A DNA stretch of 64,000 bases. It comes from Bremerella sp. TYQ1 (GTDB lineage: Bacteria; Planctomycetota; Planctomycetia; Pirellulales; Pirellulaceae). The notes beneath the pieces are model-generated. The model was not told the DNA's origin, searched no databases, and saw nothing but the letters and a program-made list of their open reading frames with translations. The stretch is from assembly GCF_020150455.1 (NCBI RefSeq), contig NZ_CP083740.1, positions 2,294,001 to 2,358,000 on the forward strand. Direction: 5' to 3'. Below, piece after piece: positions 45,310 through 55,622 of this stretch (the stretch's first letter is position 1; each line of letters opens with the position of its first letter). Both the position numbers and the translations under genes were made by a program.

Positions 45310-46572
45310 ATGGTACGCTCGTGCCTTTTCAGCATTCTTTTTATCGCATTGTCTGCCCATGTGGTCTCTGCCCAGTCAGAACCGCGACCGATGCCGATTA
45401 GCGGCACTGCGACTCCATCCTCCGATTCGTCGCTGCAATGGCGAAATCCTGGCGCAAGCGTTCCCACAAGAAACAACGCCGCCGTTCAGCCAGCCGCGTA
45501 CGCTACCGATCCTCCAGCCAAACAGGCGGAAAACGTCTCGAAATCTGGGACGCTGCTTAAAGTAACTTCAGGGCTGCAAGAGCTTCCCAACGGAGCAGGG
45601 CAGGTCTGGCGTGACTACGACATCACTCCGTATACCAGCCGAGTCACCACGACCGCGAAACCGGAACAAGCAATCATCGACTGGATCCTGCGCGAGACAG
45701 GCACCGACGTCTGGTTCGGTGATCCACTTGGCATGCTCTCGGCCAACAAAGGCACCCTCCGCGTTTACCACACCCCAGAAATGCAGGAAGTGGTGACTGA
45801 CGTCGTCACGAAGTTTGTCGACAGCCAAGCCGAAGTCAAAAAACTAGGCGTTCGCTTGGTCACCGTGAAGAGCCCTAACTGGCGTCGACTGGCGTATCGC
45901 ATGATGCAGCCTGTTTCCGTCAAGACGCCAGGTATCGAAGCCTGGCTGATGAGCAAGGAAAACGCGGCTGTCCTGCTTAATGAGCTTCGCCAGAGAAGCG
46001 ACTTCCGAGAGCACCATGCAGCCGATTTGCTGATTCACAACGGACAGTCGAGCACCATTTCGATGCTTCAGCCACGTTCTTTCGTACGTGGTGTTCGAGC
46101 CACGTCCACGTTCCCTGGATATGAATTGCAAACGGATCAAATCGAAGAAGGTTTCGCGATGGAAGTCAGCCCGCTGCTGACGCCTGACGATCGAATGATT
46201 GATGCCGTGCTGAAATGTAGCGTCGATCAAGTCGAAAAATTCGTGACGGTCGACGTCGATGTCCCGACCGCGGGGGCACAGCGTCAAGCCGTGGACATTC
46301 AAATCCCCCAAATGGTGAGTTGGCGATTACACGAACGATTCCGCTGGCCTTCAGAGCAAGTGCTGCTGATCAGCTGCGGCGTGGTAGCCCGGCCTCAATC
46401 AGGCATTGCCTCCGCAGCCCAAGTCCCGAGCCTGCCGAGCTTCCTGCCCACCGGACCACCTCGTGCCGACGGCCTGATGTTTGTGGAATTCAAAGGGGAT
46501 GCCAAAACCGGTGCCGGAACTCCCGTTCCCACAGCTCAACCCAATGCGGTAGACAGCCGAGGACGCTATTAA
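45310..46572 (+). CDS. exported secretin-like protein of unknown function
   Basis: 420 residues with a signal peptide (about 1-20). A first domain near 110-170 (DYDITPYTSRV...TLRVYHTPEMQEVVTDVVTKFV) resembles a secretin/TonB short-domain strand-helix pattern, and the last part 'GFAMEVSPLLTPDDRMIDAVLKCSVDQVEKFVTVDVDVP...QIPQMVSWRLHERFRWP' resembles the secretin core. It lacks a clear pore-gate region, so it need not be a true secretin. Function is unknown. Confidence 0.65.
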   Translation: MVRSCLFSILFIALSAHVVSAQSEPRPMPISGTATPSSDSSLQWRNPGASVPTRNNAAVQPAAYATDPPAKQAENVSKSGTLLKVTSGLQELPNGAGQVWRDYDITPYTSRVTTTAKPEQAIIDWILRETGTDVWFGDPLGMLSANKGTLRVYHTPEMQEVVTDVVTKFVDSQAEVKKLGVRLVTVKSPNWRRLAYRMMQPVSVKTPGIEAWLMSKENAAVLLNELRQRSDFREHHAADLLIHNGQSSTISMLQPRSFVRGVRATSTFPGYELQTDQIEEGFAMEVSPLLTPDDRMIDAVLKCSVDQVEKFVTVDVDVPTAGAQRQAVDIQIPQMVSWRLHERFRWPSEQVLLISCGVVARPQSGIASAAQVPSLPSFLPTGPPRADGLMFVEFKGDAKTGAGTPVPTAQPNAVDSRGRY

Positions 46573-46799
46573 GCCTTCAACCAGGGGTAGCAGCATCGGC
46601 AAATATGCCCTCCCTGTTTGTGGTACAGATCCACACAGTCGAAGCGAGTTTACGGCATTCGACATGCCATCACAGTTCCTCCTTCTCGTACTGGCTCCCA
46701 TCGACAGTGCCGCCCTGGTGGCCTAAAATTTTGGGTCACCCTTACGAATTCACCACACCTTAGGCGTACCACTGCTGCTTGGTGTTGATAGGCGTACGA

Positions 46800-48110
46800 A
46801 TGCAATCGAGACGAGTAGTCATTACCGGCATGGGTCAGATCAGCCCCCTGGGCATGGATCTGGATTCCCTCACTAAAGCGTTTGAATCGGGCACCTCTGG
46901 AATCCGCAGGATCGAGAGCCTTCCTGCCGACGCGTTACCATCTCCCTATGCCGGAGAAGCGACCGAATTCACAGGCAACATTGCCGACTTCGGCGAAGTC
47001 GACAAAGTTCAAACGCGGTCGATCCGTAAGAACCTCAAAGTCATGTGCCGCGAAATCCAAATGGGTGTCGCCGCGGCTCAACGAGCCCTGCAACACAGCG
47101 GACTTTCGCTCGGCTCCTACGATCCAGAGCGTTCCGGTGTCATCTTCGGCTCGGACTACATGATGACGCTGCCAGAAGAGTTCGACAAAGCAACCGCCGC
47201 GTGCGTCGACGGGGCAGGGGAGTTCGAATTCGAACAATGGGCACAAAAAGGGCTCCCTGAAGTCACGCCGCTTTGGCTTCTGAAATATCTTCCCAATATG
47301 CCAGCTAGCCATGTCGCCATTTTTAACGACATGCGAGGCCCTAACAACTCAATCACTTTGCGCGAAGCTTCCGCAGGAGCAGCCCTCGGCGAGGCAATGA
47401 TGACCATTGCCCGTGGTCACGCCGATATCATCGTGGCAGGCTCGACAGGAACTCGAGTTCACGAGACACGAACTTGCCATTCCTACCTGCAAGATCCCAT
47501 CGCCCAGGGAAATGACGAATCTTGCGGGAAGTGCCTCCCGTTCGATCTCAACCGCAAGGGCATGATCATCGGTGAAGGGGCAGGGGCATTGATCCTCGAA
47601 TCAAAGGAACATGCCGAAGCGCGTGGCGCCACGATTCTCGGCGAAGTCATTGGCCAGGCGATCTGCACCGGCTGGAATGCCGACCGATCTCCTGATCGCG
47701 CTCAAGCGGTTACCAATGCCATGGCCACTGTGTGCCGCGATGCTGGCATTCAGGCAGACGAAATTCAGCACATTAACGCCCACGGCCTCGGCAGCCAGCA
47801 GTCCGACTGGGACGAAGCAGCCGGCTTGGCCGAATTCCTGGGCACGTCCACCGAAAAGATCCCCGTAACCGCCCTAAAAAGTTATTTTGGTAACCTCGGG
47901 GCTGGTTCTGGCGTCATAGAAGTAATTGGCAGCCTGCTATCTCAGAAGAAGAATCGCTTGCCTGGCACCCTCGGGTATTCGACTCCTGACCCAAAATGCG
48001 GCCTGAATATCTCTGCAGAACCTCGAGAAATCAGCTCGGACGGGGTTTTTGTGAGCCTGAATTTCAGCCCCCAGGGTCAGGCTTCCGCGATTGCAATCCG
48101 AGGCGTTTAA
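46800..48110 (+). CDS. beta-ketoacyl synthase family protein with altered active site
   Basis: 436-residue thiolase-fold protein of the KAS family (VVITGMGQISPLG... GEGAGALILESK... INAHGLGS). The catalytic Cys of fabF (TACAS) is replaced by Glu189 in LREAS, and the second His (KSSLGH) by Asn365 in KSYFGN, while the first His (328) and the Lys (360) stay. This pattern resembles chain-length-factor or decarboxylase-like KAS partners, which have Gln at the Cys. Whether it helps fabF, an unseen synthase or another pathway is unknown. ATG at 46800 after AGG. Confidence 0.85.
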   Translation: MQSRRVVITGMGQISPLGMDLDSLTKAFESGTSGIRRIESLPADALPSPYAGEATEFTGNIADFGEVDKVQTRSIRKNLKVMCREIQMGVAAAQRALQHSGLSLGSYDPERSGVIFGSDYMMTLPEEFDKATAACVDGAGEFEFEQWAQKGLPEVTPLWLLKYLPNMPASHVAIFNDMRGPNNSITLREASAGAALGEAMMTIARGHADIIVAGSTGTRVHETRTCHSYLQDPIAQGNDESCGKCLPFDLNRKGMIIGEGAGALILESKEHAEARGATILGEVIGQAICTGWNADRSPDRAQAVTNAMATVCRDAGIQADEIQHINAHGLGSQQSDWDEAAGLAEFLGTSTEKIPVTALKSYFGNLGAGSGVIEVIGSLLSQKKNRLPGTLGYSTPDPKCGLNISAEPREISSDGVFVSLNFSPQGQASAIAIRGV

Positions 48111-48222
48111 CGTGTCGATACCGACGATTTGAGCATTTCGCTAGCGTCGGAGTTGGTTGACATTGTCCGGGGGAAGCTATATCCTAACGGGATTGTGACT
48201 GCCACTAAGTTCAGCATGTAGG

Positions 48223-48250
48223 ACGGCTTTCATTTTTGAGAGCCGTTTTC
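48223..48250 (+). terminator. terminator before the MalK-type ATPase gene
   Basis: ACGGCTTTC (48223-48231) pairs with GAGAGCCGT (48238-48246), nine pairs with one wobble, around ATTTTT and followed by TTTT. It separates the ketosynthase-like gene from the ABC gene. Confidence 0.75.
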
Positions 48251-48292
48251 CGTTTGGTAGACAAGCGAAGTGAGTAGCGGCAGCAGGCAATC

Positions 48293-49504
48293 ATGGCGAG
48301 AGTCGTTCTAAATCAAGTTAGCAAACGATTTTCGGACACGGTCGCTGCTGTTAGCGAAGTGAATTTAGAGGTCGCTGATCAAGAGTTTCTGGTCCTCGTC
48401 GGTCCCAGTGGTTGTGGAAAAACGACCACATTGCGGATGGTCGCTGGACTTGAGGAAGTCTCCAGCGGTGAAATCACAATTGGTGACCGGAAAGTCACGC
48501 ACGTCTCGCCGAAAGATCGGGACATCGCCATGGTTTTTCAAAACTATGCGTTGTATCCCCACATGACGGTGCGGCGGAACATGGCTTTCGGTCTACAGCT
48601 TCGCTACGGAGGAAACTTCGTTTCCCGCTTGTGGCGTCGCTGGAAGAATGCCGAGATGGCAGCGGAACGAGACGCACAGTTTCGCCAGATTCCTGAGAAG
48701 GTCGATCAAGTCGCCAACACATTGGGAATTCGGAAACTGCTCGATCGTTACCCGCGAGAACTCTCGGGTGGGGAACGTCAACGAGTTGCTTTGGGACGCG
48801 CGATTGTGCGTGAACCATCCGCTTTTTTGTTTGACGAACCTTTGTCGAATCTTGACGCGAAACTTCGTGTCGAGATGCGACGCGAATTAAAAGAACTTCA
48901 CCGTCGCCTAGGTGCGACGATGATATATGTCACTCACGATCAGGTCGAAGCGATGACGCTCGGCGATCGGATCGCAGTGATGGACCAGGGAATTCTTCAG
49001 CAGGTCGGTCCACCGAGCGAGGTTTATCATAAACCCGCCAATCGGTTTGTTGCCGGCTTCCTGGGAACACCTGGCATGAATTTGCTCGAGGGAGAATTGA
49101 TCGAAGAAAGCGGTCAGTTTCAATTCCGAAGTAACGGAATCAAACTGGCCCTGAACGGCGATCTTCACCCCGAGTTGAAATCAAGCAGTTCAAGGGAGAT
49201 TACCCTTGGCGTTCGACCGGAAGATATCTTCGTCGCCGAAGAGTCTTCTGCTGGTTTGTCCTATGCGGGCCAGGGAAGCGTCGAACTGGTCGAATCGCTG
49301 GGAGACATGGGCTACGTCCATATCCGTCTTCCCAACGCAGATTCCGGTCGTGATCCATCACCTCAGATCACCGCCAAGGCCAGCGGAGAAGCTTTAAACG
49401 GCAATCTGCAAGGTCAACCGGTTTCCGTAGCGTTTCGCGAGAAAGCACTGCATTGGTTTGACGGAACAACAGGTCTTCGGCTTGCGTCAGATGGACACAG
49501 CTAA
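48293..49504 (+). CDS. ABC transporter ATP-binding protein, MalK/UgpC type
   Basis: 403-residue ATPase of the CUT1 (sugar, sn-glycerol-3-phosphate) class. Walker A GPSGCGKT, signature LSGGERQRV, Walker B AFLFDEPLSNLD and H-loop THDQVEAMT are complete, and the C-terminal third has the TOBE/OB regulatory domain (LGVRPEDIF). An inserted ~35-residue basic stretch (RRWKNAEMAAERDAQ) near 105-140 is unusual. No permease or binding protein lies nearby, so it may be a shared ATPase serving several importers. Confidence 0.92.
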   Translation: MARVVLNQVSKRFSDTVAAVSEVNLEVADQEFLVLVGPSGCGKTTTLRMVAGLEEVSSGEITIGDRKVTHVSPKDRDIAMVFQNYALYPHMTVRRNMAFGLQLRYGGNFVSRLWRRWKNAEMAAERDAQFRQIPEKVDQVANTLGIRKLLDRYPRELSGGERQRVALGRAIVREPSAFLFDEPLSNLDAKLRVEMRRELKELHRRLGATMIYVTHDQVEAMTLGDRIAVMDQGILQQVGPPSEVYHKPANRFVAGFLGTPGMNLLEGELIEESGQFQFRSNGIKLALNGDLHPELKSSSSREITLGVRPEDIFVAEESSAGLSYAGQGSVELVESLGDMGYVHIRLPNADSGRDPSPQITAKASGEALNGNLQGQPVSVAFREKALHWFDGTTGLRLASDGHS

Positions 49505-49628
49505 GATCGAACTACAATTTGGTAAACCGCGGCTTTGAGTCGCCAGTAAGCCTGCCCTAGAGGACTTTGTTAAAGGGACCGCCTTTGACTGGTTCGCGGC
49601 AGCACCCATCGTTGAAAGTGAAGGAATC

Positions 49629-50843
49629 ATGAATCCGTCTGAAGTCTTGCGAATCGTAGATGCGATTCATCGGGACAAAAAGATCGACAAGGAAATCGTC
49701 TTCCAGGCGATCGAATCGGCATTGGTATCCGCAACGCGGAAATACCACTCCGAAGACGCCGAGGTGGTGATCAATATCGATCGAAAGGACGGGTCCATCA
49801 GCGGTCACATCGACGGCGTTCCCATGGATCCTGAAGAGACCGTGGGGCGCATCGGTGCGCAAACCGCCAAGCAGGTCATCATTCAGAAAATCCGTGAAGC
49901 CGAACGAGATGCGCTGCACGAAGAATACGACGAACTCATCGGACAAATGGTCAACGGTGTCGTTCATCGTAGTGAAGGGGGCGCGACGATCGTCACCCTG
50001 GACAACGTCGAATCGATCCTGCCTCGTAGCGAACAAATTCCAGGCGAATCGTTCCATGCCAACGACCGCGTTCGCGCTGTCGTGTTCGAAGTGCGCAAAC
50101 AGGGAAGCCGCGTCAAAGTGGTTCTCAGCCGCACCAATAAGAAGTTCGTGGAACGCCTGTTCGAACAGGAAATCCCGGAAATCACCGAGAACGTGATCGA
50201 AATCCGCAACATTAGTCGTGAGCCTGGCTACCGCAGCAAGGTTGCCGTCGATAGCTCCGACCAGCGCGTTGACTGCGTTGGTGCGTGTGTTGGTGTGCGT
50301 GGTAATCGAATTAAAAATATCGTGGATGAACTCGCCGGCGAACGTATCGACATCGTTCGCTGGAGCGAAAATCCGCAAGAACTGATCACCAATGCCCTGC
50401 AGCCGGCAGAGGTCGAGGAAGTGATTTTGTGCCAGATGATGGGTCGTGCCATCGTCCTGGTTCGCGAAGATCAACTTTCCCTCGCCATTGGCCGTCGTGG
50501 GCAAAACGTCCGACTCGCCAGCAAGCTGTGCGGATGGGACATCGAAATTATGCTCCGCGAAGAACTCGAGGAGCAGATTGACCGCGCCGTGACTGGCTTC
50601 AGCTCAATCGAAGGCATCACCGACGATGTAGCCGAACAGCTTGTCGGGGAAGGTTTCCTTTCCTACGACGACCTCTCGGTTATTGAAACGGACGCCATGA
50701 TGGAGATGGGAACTTTCACGGAAGAACAAGTCGAGCAGATTCGTGACGTCGCAGAGCAAAAAGCGGAAGAGGCTGAAAAAGCCATGGAAGCAGAACGCCG
50801 GCGAATTCGCGATGAGAAACTAAAAGACGGCTCCGCCCAATGA
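49629..50843 (+). CDS. nusA: transcription termination/antitermination factor NusA
   Basis: 404-residue NusA: N-terminal RNA-polymerase-binding domain (about 1-125), S1 domain, KH1 and KH2 ([27 protein letters not shown] near 285-300), and a C-terminal Helix-hairpin-Helix-like stretch ([17 protein letters not shown]). It modulates pausing, termination and antitermination. A GC-rich hairpin GGCTCCGC/GCGGAGCC (50829-50855) spans the stop codon. Heads the nusA-infB-rbfA group. Confidence 0.96.
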   Translation: MNPSEVLRIVDAIHRDKKIDKEIVFQAIESALVSATRKYHSEDAEVVINIDRKDGSISGHIDGVPMDPEETVGRIGAQTAKQVIIQKIREAERDALHEEYDELIGQMVNGVVHRSEGGATIVTLDNVESILPRSEQIPGESFHANDRVRAVVFEVRKQGSRVKVVLSRTNKKFVERLFEQEIPEITENVIEIRNISREPGYRSKVAVDSSDQRVDCVGACVGVRGNRIKNIVDELAGERIDIVRWSENPQELITNALQPAEVEEVILCQMMGRAIVLVREDQLSLAIGRRGQNVRLASKLCGWDIEIMLREELEEQIDRAVTGFSSIEGITDDVAEQLVGEGFLSYDDLSVIETDAMMEMGTFTEEQVEQIRDVAEQKAEEAEKAMEAERRRIRDEKLKDGSAQ

Positions 50844-51101
50844 TCGAGCGGAGCCCCAATATCGTATTTCCTCGGCAGCGAGGCCTTTCCCGATGAGTTC
50901 CAACTAACGAAACGAATCGGGCAAATGGCCGCACTCGTGTGCGACTGCCGGATTCGCCAAGGCGCGATTGTAACGATCAGCGAATTGGCTCGTGGTTGGC
51001 AAAATAATTGGCGGGACGTAGGATAATAGGTCCCGGTAACAGGTGTCTCGTGAGGTGAATTACCTCCGACCACCCCAAGAAAACTCAGCAGGAAGGCCAA
51101 A

Positions 51102-54038
51102 GTGCCCATACGAATTTACGCGTTAGCTAAAGAACTTCAGGTAGATAGCAAGCAACTTGTCGACATCTGTAACCGTGCAGGTGTTACCGGGAAGGGGTCC
51201 GCACTTGCCAGCCTGGACGATGACGAACTCGTCAAAGTCAAGGCATTTCTCAACAAGGACTCCGGCGGCAAAAGCAGCAGCCAAAGCTCGCCCAGTCGAC
51301 CTACTGCCGACGAACCTATTCGTCCGGAACGCCCCGTCCAGCCCGCTAAACCGAACAAGATTCGAACCCTTGGCGGTCCTCTGGGCAACAAAATGCGTTC
51401 CAAGGACGAGGATTCTCCAGATCAAGAAGATGCCACTCCAGACGAAGGCGTGATCGCAGCCGAAGAGCAAGCGGCGCCAGTCGAGGAAAGTGCCGCTCCG
51501 ACCGAAGAAAAACAGCAACCGGTCGAAGTCGAAGCGAAATCGGAAGAACCCGAAACCAAGGATGCTCCAGACGACTCGGCTGAAAAGCCTGAAACCGTCG
51601 AAGCGGAGGCAGAAAAGCCCGAGGACTCGGCTGAGCCTGAAAAGGCCGATCCCGATGCTCCTGTTCGTAGCATTCGTCGTGGCGATTACATTGCCATCGG
51701 TTCGCAACGTAAAGTGCGAACCCTCGGCAGCGGCGGTGGCGCCAAGAAGGCAGACGAAGACCGCAACAAGGCTAAACCAAAGCCGAAGAAGGTTGGTCCG
51801 GTCGTGAAGATCGCGAAAATGCCGACCGCTCCGGCTCCGAAGCCGCAAACGGAATCGAAAGAACCAGCCGCCCAAAAACCGATCATGCAGCTTCCTAAGG
51901 AAGCGATCAAGGGCGCCAAGAAGGGGCAGAAAGCTCCTCTTGAAGAGTTCACCAAGCTGCACGAAAAGAAACGCAAGTCGAAGGATCGCAAGTCGGTCTC
52001 CGATATGGATGACACGACAGACATTCGAGAAGACGGCGATTTCTCCAGCAAGGGGAAGAAAAAAGGCAAGTCGACCGGCATGGCTGGCATGGCCGGAAGC
52101 CGTGACGCTCGAACTCAGGGTCGAAAGCGTTCCAAATCGATTTCCCAAGACATGGGCGATTCGGATGATTTCCGCGGACGCCGTAGTCGACCACGCCGTG
52201 ATCGATCGAGCTCCAAGGTTTCGACCGCCGCGCCTCGAAAGACAGACGTCGCACTCGAACTGCCATGTACGTTGCGAGAATTCTCCGAAGCTTCCGGGCT
52301 ACCGGTCCAGTTGGTCCAACGCACGCTGATGTCGTTTGGCCAGATGGTCACCATTAACGCCAGCCTCGATGCCGAAACCGCAGAGTTGATTGCGGCTGAG
52401 CATGGGGTCGATCTTAAGATCAAAGAACCGGAATCGATCGAAGATACCCTCATCTCGCAGATCGAAGATCAAGTCGACGACGAGAAAGACCTCACGGAAC
52501 GTCCACCCGTCGTTACGTTCCTGGGTCACGTCGACCATGGTAAGACGTCGCTGCTCGATAAGATTATCGGTCTCGACGTGGTGAGCGGTGAAGCTGGCGG
52601 TATTACGCAGCACATCCGAGCTTACATTGTCGACAAGGACGACAAGAAGATCTCCTTCGTCGATACACCCGGTCACGAAGCGTTCACCGAAATGCGAGCC
52701 CGTGGTGCCAATGTCACTGACATTGCCGTGCTGATTGTTGCTGCCGACGACGGCGTGATGCCGCAAACGGAAGAAGCGATCAGCCACGCCAAAGCGGCCG
52801 AAGTGCCAATCATCGTGGCACTCAACAAGATGGACGTTCCTGGTGCCAACCCCGACAAGGCTCTTCAGCAGCTTTCCCAGCATGGCATTTTGCCAGCCGA
52901 ATGGGGTGGTGACGTGGAAGTGGTGAAGACCAGCGCCATCACGGGCGAAGGGGTCGACACGCTTTTGGAAACGATCCTTTTGACCTCGGAAATTCACGAA
53001 TATCGTGCTAACCCCAGCCGAGACGCAGTCGGTGTTTGCTTGGAAGCCGAACAGGAATCGGACCGAGGTGTTTTGGCGAAACTGATCGTCAACAACGGCA
53101 CGTTGAAAGTGGGTGACGTCGTTGTTTGTGGTGACACATTCGGTCGTGTCAAAGCGATGTACGATACGCTCGATCCGCGCAAACGCTTGGACGAGGCAGC
53201 GCCATCCACGCCTGTCAATGTCACCGGCTTCGATCAGGCTCCTGGCGCCGGCGAGAAGTTCTACGTGCTAGACGATATCGCCGATGCACGTGAAATTGCC
53301 GAAATGCGGGCCGATCGCAACCGCGAGCAACATCTCGGCGGTCACACTGTCAAGGTTTCCTTCGAGGACTTCCAAGAACGTTTGCAGTCGGGGAACCTTG
53401 CTGGAGATGAAGCCGGCATTGCCTACCTCAACATTATTTTGCGAGCGGACACGCGTGGTTCGATCGAAGCCCTCCAGAAAGAGCTGGACAAGCTTGATCA
53501 CCCTGAAGTCAAAGTTCGCGTCATGCAGGCCACCGTCGGTGGTGTGACTGTTGCCGACGTCACATTGGCATCGGCTTCCGATGCCGTCATCGTGGCGTTC
53601 AATGTCATTCCAGACGAAGCGGCACGAAGCCTGGCAGATGATCGCGGTGTCGAAATTCGTCGCTACGACATCATCTATAAGGTCACCGAGGACATCAAAC
53701 TGCTGCTCGAAGGTCAGCTTCGCCCAGAATCGCGTGTTACCGAATTGGGTCGCGCCCTGGTCCAGCGAACCTTCAGCATCAGCCGACTCGGCACGATCGC
53801 CGGTTGTCGCGTGCTAGGTGGGATCATCGAACGTGGCTGCCGAATTCGCGTGAATCGCGATGGACGTGGTATCGGTGATTACCCGCTCGACTCGCTCAAG
53901 CGAGAAAAGGACGACGCCAAGGAAGTTCGCGAAGGTTACGAGTGCGGTATCAAGCTCTCGGGCTTCAACGACATCAAGGACGGGGACATCCTCGAAGCAT
54001 TCAAGGTCGAGGAATTCGCTCGAACCTTGGATAGCTAA
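51102..54038 (+). CDS. infB: translation initiation factor IF-2
   Basis: 978-residue IF-2 that brings initiator tRNA to the ribosome. A GTG start follows AGGAAGG. The first ~400 residues hold IF2_N-type motifs ([11 protein letters not shown]) and a long charged, Pro/Ala/Glu/Lys-rich linker, longer than in E. coli. The G domain begins near 470 with GHVDHGKT (about 475-482), then DTPGHEAF and LNKMDVP, followed by the EF-Tu-like domain, IF-2 domain 3 and the fMet-tRNA-binding C2 domain ('[12 protein letters not shown]'). Confidence 0.96.
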   Translation: MPIRIYALAKELQVDSKQLVDICNRAGVTGKGSALASLDDDELVKVKAFLNKDSGGKSSSQSSPSRPTADEPIRPERPVQPAKPNKIRTLGGPLGNKMRSKDEDSPDQEDATPDEGVIAAEEQAAPVEESAAPTEEKQQPVEVEAKSEEPETKDAPDDSAEKPETVEAEAEKPEDSAEPEKADPDAPVRSIRRGDYIAIGSQRKVRTLGSGGGAKKADEDRNKAKPKPKKVGPVVKIAKMPTAPAPKPQTESKEPAAQKPIMQLPKEAIKGAKKGQKAPLEEFTKLHEKKRKSKDRKSVSDMDDTTDIREDGDFSSKGKKKGKSTGMAGMAGSRDARTQGRKRSKSISQDMGDSDDFRGRRSRPRRDRSSSKVSTAAPRKTDVALELPCTLREFSEASGLPVQLVQRTLMSFGQMVTINASLDAETAELIAAEHGVDLKIKEPESIEDTLISQIEDQVDDEKDLTERPPVVTFLGHVDHGKTSLLDKIIGLDVVSGEAGGITQHIRAYIVDKDDKKISFVDTPGHEAFTEMRARGANVTDIAVLIVAADDGVMPQTEEAISHAKAAEVPIIVALNKMDVPGANPDKALQQLSQHGILPAEWGGDVEVVKTSAITGEGVDTLLETILLTSEIHEYRANPSRDAVGVCLEAEQESDRGVLAKLIVNNGTLKVGDVVVCGDTFGRVKAMYDTLDPRKRLDEAAPSTPVNVTGFDQAPGAGEKFYVLDDIADAREIAEMRADRNREQHLGGHTVKVSFEDFQERLQSGNLAGDEAGIAYLNIILRADTRGSIEALQKELDKLDHPEVKVRVMQATVGGVTVADVTLASASDAVIVAFNVIPDEAARSLADDRGVEIRRYDIIYKVTEDIKLLLEGQLRPESRVTELGRALVQRTFSISRLGTIAGCRVLGGIIERGCRIRVNRDGRGIGDYPLDSLKREKDDAKEVREGYECGIKLSGFNDIKDGDILEAFKVEEFARTLDS

Positions 54039-54083
54039 TTACCCCAACTGGAGTTTACCCCAGGCATTCGGGGAAAGGACCTT

Positions 54084-54509
54084 ATGGCGTCTCGTCGAAC
54101 TTTAAAAGCCGCATCTGCGATTCGGGAAGTTGTCAGTATGGCAATCCTGACGCAGCTGCGCGATCCACGCGTCCAAGACGTGACCGTGACAAACGTAGAA
54201 GTGGCAGGCGATATGCGCAATGCCAAAGTCTATGTTTCGATCATGGGAGATGAAAAAAAGCAGCAGCTCTGTCTGAATGGGCTGCGACGATCGGCTGGTT
54301 TCCTGCAGTCCTGCATCAAAGACCGAATCGATACTCGGTACATTCCCAAGCTCGAATTTGAAATCGACAAGGGCGTGAAGCAGTCGCTGGAAGTCAGTCG
54401 CATTCTGAAAGAAGTTCTGCCGCCGTCGCAAGACGAGGACGACACGGAAGAGGAATTGGCAGACGAAAGTTGGGAACCAGAAGACAACGACGCAGACGAG
54501 TCTTCTTAG
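54084..54509 (+). CDS. rbfA: ribosome-binding factor A
   Basis: 141-residue RbfA, a KH-fold factor for 30S maturation. The conserved middle 'VAGDMRNAKVYVSIMG' and 'DTRYIPKLEFEID' are clear; the C-terminus is an acidic tail of about 25 residues. It follows infB by 45 bases, as usual; truB, next in many genomes, is absent here. Confidence 0.94.
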   Translation: MASRRTLKAASAIREVVSMAILTQLRDPRVQDVTVTNVEVAGDMRNAKVYVSIMGDEKKQQLCLNGLRRSAGFLQSCIKDRIDTRYIPKLEFEIDKGVKQSLEVSRILKEVLPPSQDEDDTEEELADESWEPEDNDADESS

Positions 54510-54573
54510 TTGATCCCTGATTTCCCTTGCCATTCATTCTGCCAATTATCAACAAGAGAACGCATACAACACC

Positions 54574-55476
54574 ATGGCCGCCGCTAACCGAGCAAATGTC
54601 TTCACTGCCTGCCAAAAGATTGTCAAGAAGCACTACGCTTCGGCAGGGCCCGACAAACGGTCGATTCTGGAACAAATGGTGTTTGCGGCCGTTTTGGAAA
54701 ATGCTCCACGCAAGATTGCGGACGACTGCTACGCGACTCTGCAAAACGAGTACTTCGACTGGAACGAAGTTCGTGTTACCAGCGTTCCCGAACTTGCCGA
54801 GCAGTTCGCCAAGCACCCAATGGCCGATTCAGCTGCATCGCGTGTGAAGACACTCCTTCAAAATGTCTTCGAATCGATCTACAGCTACGATTTGGAAGGC
54901 CTCAAAAAGGGCAACCAAGGTAAAGCTGTCGCTACGATCGAAAAGTATGGCGCCACCCCTTTCGTGTTGGGATATGTCACGCAACACGGACTCGGTGGTC
55001 ACTCCATTCCGATTGATCGTTCCTTGTTGAAATTGATGTTCGTGCTTGGCGCAATCACCGACAAGGAACTGGAAAAAGAAACCATTCCCGGAATGGAACG
55101 TGCCATCCCGAAGACCAAAGGGGTCGAATTTGCCGACATGATCCACGAGTTGGCCGTCGATTTCCAGATGGCTCCGTTCTCCAAAAAGATGCGTGACTTA
55201 TTGCTCGAGATCGCGCCGGATGCGAAAACACGCTTCCCGAAACGCGTTTCGGAAGAGTCTGTAAAGCAAGAGGCGACGGACGAGTCGAAGAAGAAATCGG
55301 CTCCTAAAAAGTCGACTTCCAAAAAGGAAGAGCCTGCCAAAGCAACCAAAACGACAGCTCCTAAAAAGAAAACCGCTAAGGCCGCACCTGCCAAAAAGAA
55401 AACGACGAAGTCGACCACCAAAAAAGCTGCCCCCAAAAAGACGTCGACTCGGATTACGAAAAAGAAGCCTAAGTAA
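54574..55476 (+). CDS. HhH-GPD-like protein with histone-H1-like tail
   Basis: 300 residues. The first ~220 are helical with an endonuclease-III-like pattern ('RVKTLLQNVFESIYSYDLEGL', 'ATPFVLGYVTQHGLGGHSIPIDRSLL') but lack the catalytic Lys/Asp signature and the iron-sulfur cysteines, so a glycosylase activity is doubtful. Residues about 222-300 are a Lys/Ala/Pro/Thr tail with repeated KK-AAP/KKT units, as in histone H1 or HU-like proteins, for nonspecific DNA binding. It lies behind rbfA with a 64-base gap. Confidence 0.75.
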   Translation: MAAANRANVFTACQKIVKKHYASAGPDKRSILEQMVFAAVLENAPRKIADDCYATLQNEYFDWNEVRVTSVPELAEQFAKHPMADSAASRVKTLLQNVFESIYSYDLEGLKKGNQGKAVATIEKYGATPFVLGYVTQHGLGGHSIPIDRSLLKLMFVLGAITDKELEKETIPGMERAIPKTKGVEFADMIHELAVDFQMAPFSKKMRDLLLEIAPDAKTRFPKRVSEESVKQEATDESKKKSAPKKSTSKKEEPAKATKTTAPKKKTAKAAPAKKKTTKSTTKKAAPKKTSTRITKKKPK

Positions 55477-55622
55477 ACCGAGTCGCTCTTTCCCCGCGTG
55501 GTGATGTCTATTCGTCTTGGACCGATCGTTCTGTCCTGGATAGAATTGAAGGCATTCGGAATCAAAGCAGGTTTTCCTGCTCTTTCGCTAAGCCTACCAC
55601 TCTGCTTTCAGCTGGGGATTCT

